Assembly (NCBI GenBank): GCA_963544755.1
Contig: CAUUGH010000005.1
Span: forward strand, 10,170-74,169
Direction: 5' to 3'
Source: Selenomonas sp963544755
Lineage (GTDB): Bacteria > Bacillota > Negativicutes > Selenomonadales > Selenomonadaceae
DNA length: 64,000 nucleotides
Of this stretch, positions 18,221-26,920 are shown in pieces. Below the pieces are notes generated by a model. It was not told the origin of the DNA. It did no database searches and saw only the letters and a list, made by a program, of their open reading frames with translations. The position numbers and the translations under genes are program-made. The stretch's first letter is position 1, and each line of letters begins with the position of its first letter.

Positions 18221-19525
18221 CTATCGCATGATTTCATCTAAGGTCTTGTAAAATGAAGGATATGAGATGTCTACGCAAGCCGGTGCGTCAAGCGTCACGC
18301 CTTCACCTGCCGCACCTGCCACAGCAAGCGACATCGCCATGCGGTGATCGCCATATGTATGGCAAAGAGCCGACGAAATTGTGCGCCCGCCGTGGATGAT
18401 CATGGTATCTTGCGTCGCTTCGACAGCACCCGGTGCCAAGCGATTGAGCTCTGTCGTCACCGCTTGCAGACGATCAGTTTCTTTTACACGCAATTCTCCT
18501 ACATCTGAAATAATCGTATCGCCCTTTGCAAAAAGTGCTGCGACGGCAATAATCGGGATCTCGTCGATAAGGCGTGGGATGATCGCACCGCCAAAGGAAG
18601 CAGCGTGCAACGACGCAGTGCGAACTTTAAGATCGGCAAATGCTTCGCCGCCGCTTTCGCGCTCGTTAGAGCGTGTAATATCCGCTTTCATGGCAGACAA
18701 TACGTCAAGGATGCCCGTGCGCGTCGGATTGACGCCGACATCTTCAAGCAGCAGCTCACTTCCTTCAATCAGCGATGCCGCGACCAGCCAGTAGGCACAA
18801 GAGCTTATGTCGCCGGGTACTATGATCTCAGCCGGCGAAAAAAGTGCATCGGCAGGCTCTATCGTGACTGACTTACCTTCATGCTTAATCCTTGCGCCAA
18901 AAGTTCTAAGCATCCGTTCCGTATGATCGCGCGAGGGCGCCGGCTCTTTTATTATCGTCAATGCATCGGCATAAAGCCCTGCAAGAAGCAGCGCCGACTT
19001 TACTTGTGCGCTCGCGATGGGGCTTTTGTAGTCTAACGCTTTAAGTTTACCCTCGTGCGCCATCACAAAAAGAGGCAGACCTAGATCTTTACCAAAGCCC
19101 TTGATACTAGCACCCATGCGTGACAGCGGCTCGATAACACGCGCCATAGGACGACGCGAAAGAGATGCATCGCCTGTAAGCGAAGAAAAAAACGGCTGCG
19201 CTGCCAAGATTCCTAAAAGAAGCCTTAGCGTCGTGCCTGAATTTTTCGCATCAAGATTATCCTGCGGCTCTTTAAGACCGTGCAAGCCACAGCCGCATAC
19301 GATGAGCGCACCGTCTTTTTGCTGCTCTACACTTGCGCCAAGCGCACGCATACATTCTATCGTCGCTAAACAATCAGCAGCTTCCAAGAAGTTTTTGATG
19401 CACACCTTGCCTTTTGCTATAGCAGAAAAAATTACGCTTCGATGTGAAATTGATTTATCGCCCGGCAGACGGATCTTGCCTGTCAAACCTCTTTTTGCCG
19501 GACGGATTTCTTTTTTCTCAACCAT
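18221..19525 (-). CDS. aroA: 3-phosphoshikimate 1-carboxyvinyltransferase (EPSP synthase)
   Basis: Sixth step of the shikimate pathway: joins PEP to shikimate-3-phosphate. Seen: LPGDKSISHR with the catalytic Lys, DAKNSGTTLRLLLGIL, SLSRRPMARVIEPL, the DEIPIIAVAA aspartate and the C-terminal GDHRMAMSLAVAG. 434 residues, normal. GAGGGCGG precedes ATG, and the gene overlaps the HI0933-family gene upstream by eight bases. Confidence 0.97.
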   Translation of the reverse strand: MVEKKEIRPAKRGLTGKIRLPGDKSISHRSVIFSAIAKGKVCIKNFLEAADCLATIECMRALGASVEQQKDGALIVCGCGLHGLKEPQDNLDAKNSGTTLRLLLGILAAQPFFSSLTGDASLSRRPMARVIEPLSRMGASIKGFGKDLGLPLFVMAHEGKLKALDYKSPIASAQVKSALLLAGLYADALTIIKEPAPSRDHTERMLRTFGARIKHEGKSVTIEPADALFSPAEIIVPGDISSCAYWLVAASLIEGSELLLEDVGVNPTRTGILDVLSAMKADITRSNERESGGEAFADLKVRTASLHAASFGGAIIPRLIDEIPIIAVAALFAKGDTIISDVGELRVKETDRLQAVTTELNRLAPGAVEATQDTMIIHGGRTISSALCHTYGDHRMAMSLAVAGAAGEGVTLDAPACVDISYPSFYKTLDEIMR

Positions 19526-20804
19526 CGCCGCCCTCTCTTTTTATATCTTTTGACTGCGCTAAAAAAGCAGCGCTCCAACGCCCTGCCGCAGCTCCCATGG
19601 AAAATGCCGCTTGTAAATTGTAGCCGCCCGTAAAACCATCGACATCGACCACTTCGCCTGCAAAGTACAGTCCTTGCACTAGCTTTGATTCCATCGTTTT
19701 AGGATTAATCTCTTTTGTTAAAACGCCGCCAGCTGTTACAATCGCTTCTGCAAGGGGGCGTGTCTTCGTGATTGTGAGTATGAGGTGTTTAATCGTATCG
19801 GCTATGCGCTCGCGCTCTTTTCGCAACAGATCGCAAGTTAGCTTTTCCGGCGGCAGATAGGCTGCATCAAGTATGGGGGCGATGAGTTTTTTCGGCAAAA
19901 GATCACACATGGCATTTCTTAGTGTCTTGTTGCGGTATTTTTCAAAATCACGCTGCACGCGCAAAGAAAAAACTTCCGAACTAAGGGCAGGCTTTAAGTC
20001 GATAACGAGTTCTACAAACTTTCCTTGCGCTAGTGCCTGCGCTGCCGCACGGCTCAAGGAAAGGATGATCGGCCCTGTCACGCCAAAATGTGTAAACATC
20101 ATCTCGCCGAAATCTTCGCCGATCTTTTTAGCGTCGGCTAAAAGCGTCACGCGCACATTTTTAAGCGATAGCCCTTGTGCATCCTTAACCCAATCTTCTG
20201 CCGTAACCAGCGGCACCAGTGACGGCAAAAGGGGCTTTATCGTATGTCCTAGCTTTTTTGCCATCTCATAGCCGTCACCTGTTGAGCCTGTAGCTAGATA
20301 CGACGCGCCGCCTGTAGAAAGTATGACAGCATCAGCAAAAAGCTTTGCACCGCCAGTTAGCTTGACACCTAAAACGCGCCCTTTTTCGGTAAGAATCTCG
20401 CTGACGGGCATTTCTTTTTTTATCTTTACGCCACATTCATGAAGATAGCTCGTAAGTGCGTCAACGACATCAGCTGCGCGATCGCTTAGAGGAAAGACGC
20501 GACCGCCGCGCTCTACTTTAGTTTCTACGCCAAGGCTTTGAAAAAAGCCGCGCACCGCTTCATTGTCAAATGTATGAAAGGCGCTGTAAAGAAAAGAACC
20601 GTTGCCAGGGATGTTTTTTACGAACTCTTCGATAGGTGCGGCGTTAGTAATATTGCAGCGTCCTTTGCCTGTTATCTGTAGCTTTTTCCCTAGCTGTTTC
20701 ATTTTTTCTAAGAGAAGAACTGTAGCTTTGCCTTCTGCTGCCTTTGCCGCTGCTAAAAGACCGGCTGCTCCTGCGCCGACTACGATGACGCGCCGCACAC
20801 TCAT
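19518..20804 (-). CDS. NAD(P)/FAD-dependent oxidoreductase, HI0933/BaiN family
   Basis: A flavoprotein of 428 residues. Seen: the dinucleotide-binding GAGAAGLLAAAKAAE, the family signature KKLQITGKGRCNITNAA, STGGASYLATGSTGDGYEMA and the C-terminal GGYNLQAAFSMGAAAGRW that completes FAD binding. Members are widespread; one (BaiN) reduces bile-acid intermediates, but most have no known substrate, so none is claimed. It overlaps rluB upstream and aroA downstream. Confidence 0.88.
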   Translation of the reverse strand: MSVRRVIVVGAGAAGLLAAAKAAEGKATVLLLEKMKQLGKKLQITGKGRCNITNAAPIEEFVKNIPGNGSFLYSAFHTFDNEAVRGFFQSLGVETKVERGGRVFPLSDRAADVVDALTSYLHECGVKIKKEMPVSEILTEKGRVLGVKLTGGAKLFADAVILSTGGASYLATGSTGDGYEMAKKLGHTIKPLLPSLVPLVTAEDWVKDAQGLSLKNVRVTLLADAKKIGEDFGEMMFTHFGVTGPIILSLSRAAAQALAQGKFVELVIDLKPALSSEVFSLRVQRDFEKYRNKTLRNAMCDLLPKKLIAPILDAAYLPPEKLTCDLLRKERERIADTIKHLILTITKTRPLAEAIVTAGGVLTKEINPKTMESKLVQGLYFAGEVVDVDGFTGGYNLQAAFSMGAAAGRWSAAFLAQSKDIKREGGDG

Positions 20805-21529
20805 CGCTCTTTCACCAAATGATAAAGCGATGCTACCTCTGCTTTCGTCAGCGGACGAAAGGCTCCGCGCTTTAAGCCATCTAATGTAAGCTGTGCAAAG
20901 CGCGTGCGCTTTAAAGAGCGCACATCGCAGCCTACTGCCTCAAACATACGGCGCACCTGCCGATTCCTGCCCTCATGGACTGTGATCTCGACATCTATAA
21001 GACCTTGTTGTGTCATTTTATAAACACGCACTTCTGCCGGTGCCGTCATGCCATCTTTTAGTAAAAGCCCGCCGCGCAGCTTTTTTAAGGCAGCTGACGT
21101 AAGATCCCCTGATACTTTAGCGCGATATGTCTTTTTTATTAAAAAGCGCGGATGTAAGAGGGCTTGTGTCAATGTGCCGTCATTTGTCAAAAGCAGCACT
21201 CCTTCTGTATTTTGATCAAGCCTTCCTACGGGATAAACGCGCACATTCTGCCTTGGCAAAAGATCTATAACCGTGCGTCTTTTGCGTTCGTCGGCAACTG
21301 TCGAAATGTAACCTTTGGGTTTATAGAGCAAAAAATATACCGGTGGCTCTTTGGGTGGCAGCATCTTAGCATCCACCTTGATACATACGGTCAGCGCATC
21401 GACCTTTGTCCCCGGTTCGCGCACTATCACGCCATCTATCGTCACGCGCCCGGCGGCGATCATTTCCTCAGCCTTGCGGCGCGATGCTATGCCCACATGG
21501 CTGATAATTTTTTGCAATCGTTCTTTCAT
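20801..21529 (-). CDS. rluB: 23S/16S rRNA pseudouridine synthase (RsuA/RluB family)
   Basis: Isomerises a specific uridine in rRNA. Seen: an N-terminal S4 RNA-binding domain (LQKIISHVGIASRRKAEEMI), the catalytic Asp in PVGRLDQNTEGVLLLTNDG near residue 102, and VHEGRNRQVRRMFEAVG in the second half. 242 residues. RluB (position 2605) is the likeliest member in Firmicutes but the exact target cannot be read from sequence. Confidence 0.9.
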   Translation of the reverse strand: MKERLQKIISHVGIASRRKAEEMIAAGRVTIDGVIVREPGTKVDALTVCIKVDAKMLPPKEPPVYFLLYKPKGYISTVADERKRRTVIDLLPRQNVRVYPVGRLDQNTEGVLLLTNDGTLTQALLHPRFLIKKTYRAKVSGDLTSAALKKLRGGLLLKDGMTAPAEVRVYKMTQQGLIDVEITVHEGRNRQVRRMFEAVGCDVRSLKRTRFAQLTLDGLKRGAFRPLTKAEVASLYHLVKER

Positions 21530-21548
21530 TCGTCACCTTTACTTATGC

Positions 21549-21740
21549 TTAGATGTCTGACATATTACAGACGATGTCGCGTGCTTCTTCAACTTCTGCG
21601 GCGATGACGCGTATCTCAAAATTTGCCTTTTTAGATGCGTCCAGAGACTTTCTGTCCGTCAATATGCCCTCAGCTTCCAGTCTTTTGCAGATCTTATCTG
21701 CCTTTTCCTTCGTCGCAGCCACAAAGATCGATGTCCACAT
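21549..21740 (-). CDS. Small conserved-looking protein, function unknown
   Basis: 63 residues with AGGAGGAGG upstream of ATG, tightly placed between dnaE and rluB. The layout (WTSIFVAATKEKADKICKRLEAEG, a strand, then IRVIAAEVEEARDIV) suggests a small alpha/beta fold like the DUF2007-type putative signalling proteins, but the match is by eye only. Its strong ribosome site and operon position make it a real gene. Confidence 0.7.
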   Translation of the reverse strand: MWTSIFVAATKEKADKICKRLEAEGILTDRKSLDASKKANFEIRVIAAEVEEARDIVCNMSDI

Positions 21741-21761
21741 GAAATTCCTCCTCCTTAGGTG

Positions 21762-24700
21762 CTATCTTTGCTGCACCGAGCCTTTGCCAAGCAGCTTTTC
21801 TATATCATTTAAGATGGCAGGATTTTTATTAAGCCAATACTTTGGATCTAGCTTGTGCCAACGACCTTGACGATTCAAAAAAACACTGTGATCACCTGAA
21901 TATGCTGCTAAAATATCATAAAGCGCAGCAAGTGTCGTTTCTTTTTCATGCTTTTTATCTAGCGTGATGTAATAATCTTGCCGATATTCGTCAAGTGCCG
22001 TTATTGTATCTGCTAAAACCTTGACACCTTCATCTGTAAAATTTACGCGCCCTTGCACGACGAGCGGCGCATCAGCTGCTAGAAGGTTTACATTTTTATA
22101 AAAAACACTAGGGAAAACGACGACTTCAATAGTATGTGTGTAATCTTCAAGTGTCAAAAAACACATCGTATCGCCTTTTTTCGTCGCGATGCGTTTAGCT
22201 GCGGCGACAAGACCGCCGATGCGTACAAGTTGACGCTCCTTTTTTTTGCCGTCAAGAATATCTGCTATTGATACGAGATTTTTAATTTTATTTTCGTAAC
22301 GATCAAGCGGATGCCCTGTGATGAAAAAGCCCGTGTTTTCTTTCTCCCAAGCGAGTTTTTGCACCGTATCCACCTCGTCTACGCTAGGCAAGGCGACCTC
22401 TTCTACCTCTTTTATCATCGGCTCATCGAAAAGTCCGATCTGATTGCTTAAGGCATCTCTTAGCCTACGCGCTGCCACTTCGACTACGCGCTCTAAAACA
22501 GCCAAAAGCTGCGAGCGATACACACCAAGTGAGTCAAAGGCACCACACTTTATCAGGCTTTCTATGACGCGCTTATTTACCGTACGCATATCAACACGCG
22601 TGCAAAAGTCCAAAAGTGAGGTGAATTTGCCACCTTCTTTACGCACAAGCACAAGGCTCTTGATCGCCGCCTCACCAACATTTCGCACGGCGGCAAGCCC
22701 AAAACGTATAGCCGTGCCATCTACGCTAAAAGTTGCCTTGCTGGCGTTAACGTCAGGCGGTAAAATCTTAATGCCCATGTGACGGCAAAGATCTATGTAA
22801 ATGCCCACCTTGTCGTTTGTATCCATGATGCTAGTGAGCATCGCCGCCATATATTCTTGCTGATAATGCGCCTTTAGATACGCCGTCTGCCATGCCACCA
22901 GCGCGTAAGCTGCACTATGTGACTTATTAAAGCCATAGTCGGCAAAATTCGTCAAGAGATCGAAAATCTTCTCTGCCAGAGCAGGATCAATGCCGTTTTT
23001 TGCTGTACCTAACATATATGCTTCGCGCTGCGAGTTTAAGACATCGTGCTTTTTCTTTCCCATGGCGCGGCGCAAAATATCTGCTTGCCCCAGCGTAAAG
23101 TTTGCAAGAACCTGCACTACCTGCATGACCTGCTCTTGATAAAGCACAACACCAAAGGTTTCTTTCAAAATCGGCTCTAAGAGAGGATGCAGATACGTCA
23201 CCTGCTTTTTGCCGTGGCGACCTGCTATAAAATCTGTCACCATGCCGCTCTTTAATGGCCCCGGGCGATAAAGGGCGATTGTTGGAATGAGATCTTGAAA
23301 GCTTTTCGGCTGCAAATCCTTAACTAAATTTGTCATACCGGCTGACTCCATCTGAAAGACCGCGCCTGTATCACCTCTACAAAGCATGGCAGCCGTCTTT
23401 TCATCTGCTAGCGGTATCTTATCTATATCCACGCTGATGCCGCGATTTAGCTTGATATGTTTTAACGCATCTGTAATGACGGTCAGAGTACGCAGCCCGA
23501 GAAAATCCATTTTCAAAAGGCCAAGTGCCTCTACATGATCCTTGTCATACTCTGTCACCAATGTGCCGTCTGAAACTTGCACAGGCACATAATCGGTCAA
23601 AGGCTGCTTGGCGATCACGACACCTGCCGCATGTGTCGATGAATGGCGCGGCAGACCTTCAAGCTCACGCGCAAGGTCGATAAGACGCTTCATCTCCTCG
23701 CTTTCTTCGTAGATCCTCAAAAAATCCTGCGACTCAAAAAGCGCACGCTCAAGCGTGATGCCAGGTTCTGACGGCACCGCTTTTGCCACGCGGTCAACAC
23801 TTGCATAGCTCATCTCTAGTGCGCGCCCAACATCTCGAATCGAGCCTTTTGCCGCCATCGTGCCAAATGTTATGATCTGTGCTACGTGCTCGCTGCCGTA
23901 GCGATGCTTTACATAGTCTATTATCTCCTCGCGGCGAATGTAGCAAAAATCAATGTCAATATCAGGCATTGTCACGCGCTCAGGATTTAAGAATCGCTCG
24001 AAAAGCAATTCATACTTCAAAGGATCAAGATTAGTGATGCCCAAAAGATAGGCGACAATGCTGCCGGTTGCCGAGCCACGACCGGGGCCTACAGCGATAC
24101 CCTTACTTTTTGCATACTTTATTAGATCCCAAACAATAAGAAAATAGCTGTCGTAGCCCATGCGCTTGATAACTGAAAGCTCATAGTCAAGTCTTTTTCT
24201 CACAAAAGGCGTAATCTCTTCATAGCGGTGCGCCAGATTCTCCTCACAAAGCTGCTTTAGATAAGAAACATCCGTCATGGCGTCCGGCAGCGGAAAATGC
24301 GGCAGATGTAATTGCCCAAAAGTAAACTCCACGTTGCATCGCTCGGCAATCTTTTTTGTATTATAAATCGCCTCTGGACAATCTTTGAAAAGCTCTTTCA
24401 TCTCTTCAGGTGAGCGCAAATAAAACTCACCTTCGGCATACCGCAGCCGTGTAGGATCGCTAATGCCCCTACCTGTTTGAATCGCCAGCAAGACATCGTG
24501 CGCTTTTGTATCTTCCTTACGCACATAATGAACATCATTTGTAGCCACAAGTCCAACACCGAATTTTTTGGCTAATTCCATGATGCCGGTAAACGCCGTC
24601 TTTTCATCTCTAAGCCCATGATCTTGAATTTCAAGGAAAAAATTATCCTTGCCAAAAATATCAATATATTCTGCAACTAACCTTTCAGCACGCTCTTTTT

Positions 24701-25157
24701 TCCCTTGCAAAATCGCCTGTGGAATCTCACCTGCAACGCAAGCGCTAAGACAAATAAGACCCTTACTGTGCTTTTGCAAAATCTCCTTATCAACTCGCGG
24801 CTTATAATACATCCCTTCGGTATTTGCTAGAGAAACGAGCTTTACTAAATTCTTATATCCCTCGTTATTTTCTGCAAGCAAAATCAAATGATAATAGCGC
24901 GTGCCGTACACCTCGGCACGGTCAAAGCGCGACGCAGGCGCAAGATATGCCTCGCAGCCGATGATCGGACGAATCCCCTGCTTTTTTGCTTCCTTATAAA
25001 ACTCTATGACGCCATACATAGCACCGTGATCGGTGATCGCAATAGAATCCATACCCAATTGCTTCGTGCAAAGGATTAGATCAGAGATCCGACTCGCGCC
25101 GTCAAGAAGACTATAGTATGTATGAACGTGCAAATGTACAAAGGGTATCTTCGTCAT
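21762..25157 (-). CDS. dnaE: DNA polymerase III alpha subunit DnaE
   Basis: The error-prone or primer-extending replicase that works beside PolC in Firmicutes. Seen: PHP domain (HLHVHTYYSLLDGASRI), the polymerase palm with PDIDIDFCYIRREE and KMDFLGLRTL, the thumb/fingers with GVVLYQEQVMQ, helix-hairpin-helix region and an OB fold near residues 1000-1080. ATG at 25157 follows GAGGTGG and gives 1131 residues; the 38 codons before it are not homologous-looking. No exonuclease domain, as expected for DnaE. Confidence 0.97.
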   Translation of the reverse strand: MTKIPFVHLHVHTYYSLLDGASRISDLILCTKQLGMDSIAITDHGAMYGVIEFYKEAKKQGIRPIIGCEAYLAPASRFDRAEVYGTRYYHLILLAENNEGYKNLVKLVSLANTEGMYYKPRVDKEILQKHSKGLICLSACVAGEIPQAILQGKKERAERLVAEYIDIFGKDNFFLEIQDHGLRDEKTAFTGIMELAKKFGVGLVATNDVHYVRKEDTKAHDVLLAIQTGRGISDPTRLRYAEGEFYLRSPEEMKELFKDCPEAIYNTKKIAERCNVEFTFGQLHLPHFPLPDAMTDVSYLKQLCEENLAHRYEEITPFVRKRLDYELSVIKRMGYDSYFLIVWDLIKYAKSKGIAVGPGRGSATGSIVAYLLGITNLDPLKYELLFERFLNPERVTMPDIDIDFCYIRREEIIDYVKHRYGSEHVAQIITFGTMAAKGSIRDVGRALEMSYASVDRVAKAVPSEPGITLERALFESQDFLRIYEESEEMKRLIDLARELEGLPRHSSTHAAGVVIAKQPLTDYVPVQVSDGTLVTEYDKDHVEALGLLKMDFLGLRTLTVITDALKHIKLNRGISVDIDKIPLADEKTAAMLCRGDTGAVFQMESAGMTNLVKDLQPKSFQDLIPTIALYRPGPLKSGMVTDFIAGRHGKKQVTYLHPLLEPILKETFGVVLYQEQVMQVVQVLANFTLGQADILRRAMGKKKHDVLNSQREAYMLGTAKNGIDPALAEKIFDLLTNFADYGFNKSHSAAYALVAWQTAYLKAHYQQEYMAAMLTSIMDTNDKVGIYIDLCRHMGIKILPPDVNASKATFSVDGTAIRFGLAAVRNVGEAAIKSLVLVRKEGGKFTSLLDFCTRVDMRTVNKRVIESLIKCGAFDSLGVYRSQLLAVLERVVEVAARRLRDALSNQIGLFDEPMIKEVEEVALPSVDEVDTVQKLAWEKENTGFFITGHPLDRYENKIKNLVSIADILDGKKKERQLVRIGGLVAAAKRIATKKGDTMCFLTLEDYTHTIEVVVFPSVFYKNVNLLAADAPLVVQGRVNFTDEGVKVLADTITALDEYRQDYYITLDKKHEKETTLAALYDILAAYSGDHSVFLNRQGRWHKLDPKYWLNKNPAILNDIEKLLGKGSVQQR

Positions 25158-25355
25158 AGCCACCTCACTCTTTGATGTTTTTATTTTTCTTATTATATAA
25201 AAAAACACCGCTAACAGTCTACATAATTTTTTACAATGTATAGCAGCCATCAATAAAGCCAGTAACTGCAAGGCTTTACGCGAATAACAAAAGATTTTTT
25301 AATGTAATGGATTATGAAAGATTATACAGGCGAATCATGGTTTTTGTAGACAAGA

Positions 25356-25399
25356 AAAAAGGCAGCTATTCGAAAATTCCGAACAACTGCCTTTTCTTT
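25356..25399 (-). terminator. Rho-independent terminator behind the RHH gene
   Basis: AAAAGGCAG / CTGCCTTTT outer stem with an inner TTCG / CGAA pairing, T-rich on the minus-strand exit. It touches the stop codon of the ribbon-helix-helix gene. Confidence 0.8.
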
Positions 25400-25565
25400 A
25401 TTCTGCTTCTTTCAACTCGCGATGCACCTTCTCAATGCCTTGCGCGATAACTTCGGTGCGCGTCACCTTCATGCGTTCGGCACATTCATTCAGCAATGCA
25501 AGCTCTTTTTTAGACAATCTCACATGAAGCTGCCCCGTGCGTGGGTTCGTCGTCGGTCTGCCCAT
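25398..25565 (-). CDS. Ribbon-helix-helix DNA-binding protein, element relic
   Basis: 55 residues starting MGRPTTNPRTGQLHVRLSKKE. The short beta strand LHVRL followed by two helices (KKELALLNECAERM, TRTEVIAQGIEKV) is the CopG/MetJ-type ribbon-helix-helix fold seen in phage and plasmid regulators. The ribosome site is only moderate, and a GTG at 25589 is an alternative start. Its neighbours are a small acidic protein and an integrase relic, so it belonged to an integrated element; its operator is unknown. Confidence 0.72.
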   Translation of the reverse strand: MGRPTTNPRTGQLHVRLSKKELALLNECAERMKVTRTEVIAQGIEKVHRELKEAE

Positions 25566-25618
25566 CTTCTTTTTCTCGATACGCCACACCGCCTTTTCTT
25601 GCCGTATACAAGGATATT

Positions 25619-25644
25619 GCAGGGCGGCGGCAAGTCCGCCCTGC
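25619..25644. repeat. Strong hairpin between the two small element genes
   Basis: GCAGGGCGG / CCGCCCTGC, a nine-bp perfect stem with an eight-base loop, followed on the plus strand by TTCCCTTTTT. It could be a plus-strand terminator or a structure at the end of the upstream small gene. Confidence 0.5.
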
Positions 25645-25664
25645 TTCCCTTTTTCGTCCGTTCC

Positions 25665-25829
25665 TTAGCCTTCGAGAGAAGTCTGCAACTTCTCAATGAG
25701 TGCTTCAAGCTCCTTCTTTGCCTGCTCCGTTTCCGCTGCCTCAATCTGTTCTTGCAGCTTTTTGAGGTCGCCGATGACGAAACGAAGAAATGCAGCAAAC
25801 TGCTTATCTGTCATACCCATATCTTCCAT
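25665..25829 (-). CDS. Small acidic helical protein of an integrated element
   Basis: 54 residues, starting MEDMGMTDKQFAAFLRFVIG and continuing as a long charged helix rich in E, K and A. AAAGGAGG lies five bases before ATG at 25829. Similar MTDKQF-type small proteins recur in Firmicute prophages and conjugative elements with no known function. It is paired with the ribbon-helix-helix gene. Confidence 0.68.
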   Translation of the reverse strand: MEDMGMTDKQFAAFLRFVIGDLKKLQEQIEAAETEQAKKELEALIEKLQTSLEG

Positions 25830-25977
25830 GTCATCCTCCTTTCTGCGCTTGCCCACCTACTCGCTTGGTTTCCCTTGCTGTATTTACATTGTATATTATG
25901 CGTCCGCAAAAATCAAGGGATTTTTTATAAAAATTTTCATGCGCCTTATCTGAACTATCCCCTTTGTCAAGGACATT

Positions 25978-26396
25978 TTGAAAGAAGGGATTTGTTTCAT
26001 CTGCTACTTTTCTTTCCTAATGTCAATGGATAATTCCCTGTTTTTAAGAACTCATCATATTCGTTTGGCGACAGCTTCTGTAGCTGCCATTGATCTTGAT
26101 TTTCAAGACGATGATTGGCATTTTTACTCAAGTGCGCTAAAAGATGAACGCGAACACGCAAACTTTTCACTTCAAGAACTTTCTTCTGAAACAAAAATCC
26201 CCGTAAGTATCCTTAATGCTTATGAGGAAGGCACGACCCCTATTAGCAAATTTCTTTTAGGGGAAATTTGTGAGGCTTATGGTAAATCAATCAATCAATT
26301 TCTGCTCGATAACGATCTATATGACAACATAATCTCGCCATGCAAGAATACAGGCGCGGCGAAACCATGTCACATGAAGCCATCGACTGGGATTGA
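25978..26396 (+). pseudogene. XRE-type repressor-like fragment
   Basis: A helix-turn-helix of the XRE/Cro class is visible in LKDEREHANFSLQELSSETK and IPVSILNAYEEGTTPISK, roughly codons 55-105. There is no ribosome site before any candidate start, and in the native frame the ORF simply runs on into an unrelated integrase tail, giving a false 279-codon fusion. A second frame from 26340 encodes MQEYRRGETMSHEAIDWD and a stop, which looks like the end of a small antitoxin-type protein. Together this is decayed material left by deletions. Confidence 0.6.
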
Positions 26397-26402
26397 CATT
26401 GT

Positions 26403-26429
26403 TGCACCCTCAGTCGAATTGAGGGTGCA
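26403..26429. repeat. Hairpin inside the element relic
   Basis: TGCACCCTCA / TGAGGGTGCA, a ten-bp perfect stem with a seven-base loop, without a T tract. Function unknown. Confidence 0.5.
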
Positions 26430-26433
26430 GATA

Positions 26434-26475
26434 AACAAAAAAGCCGCCCACCGAGTGACCGGCACGATGGGCGGC
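26434..26475 (-). terminator. Minus-strand terminator inside the element relic
   Basis: GCCGCCCA / TGGGCGGC stem with an inner CCG / CGG pairing; on the minus strand it is followed by TTTTTTGTTT. No minus-strand gene remains upstream of it here, so it probably ended a gene now deleted. Confidence 0.65.
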
Positions 26476-26555
26476 AGACATGACGCGAATCATGTCCGTT
26501 GCAAGCTACATTCTACCATGATTCGCCTCTCTTTTCAGGGGAGGTATTTTTTATT

Positions 26556-26817
26556 ATGTCTAAAATCCGAATCCGTAAGCATTGTAGGCGATTCTTTCGG
26601 TGGATGCTACGAAAGCACGGGCTTAACGCGCATAGCTTTGCATAGCTTTCGCCATACGCACGCGACGCAACTCATTGAAGCCGATGCGAAGCCCGTAGAC
26701 GTTGCCGCCCGTCTAGGTCATAAGGATGCGACGCTTACGCAAAACCTTTACACCCACGACACCGAAGATATAGAGCAAGAAACGGCGCGTATCTTCGGCG
26801 AGATTGTAGGCAAGTAA
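26556..26817 (+). pseudogene. Tyrosine integrase relic, internally deleted and frameshifted
   Basis: An ATG at 26556 follows GGGGAGG and encodes MSKIRIRKH, then jumps straight into WMLRKHGLNAHSF, as if most of the integrase were deleted. At 26631-26650 CATAGCTTTG is followed by CATAGCTTTC, a ten-base tandem duplication that shifts the frame and brings a TAG. Removing one unit restores HSFRHTHATQLIEA, LGHKD and NLYTH, i.e. the catalytic R, H and Tyr of the family. The tail runs to the TAA at 26817. Dead integrase of a phage or conjugative element. Confidence 0.82.
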
Positions 26818-26920
26818 TTTTGTGGGCAAATTGTAGACAAATGCGGAAACGGTAGCCGCAAACCCTTATAAATCAAGGGGTTTTCGGTAAGTTAAATGTT
26901 CTATAAAAATTAACAAACCT

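Noticed and set aside
25422..26033. A 203-codon plus-strand ORF
   Set aside because: It is antisense to the two small element genes, which have better composition and ribosome sites; no recognisable domain.
25978..26817. A 279-codon HTH-integrase fusion protein
   Set aside because: The first half has no ribosome site, the middle crosses two hairpins and a terminator, and the second half belongs to a gene with its own start at 26556. The continuous frame is an accident of decay.
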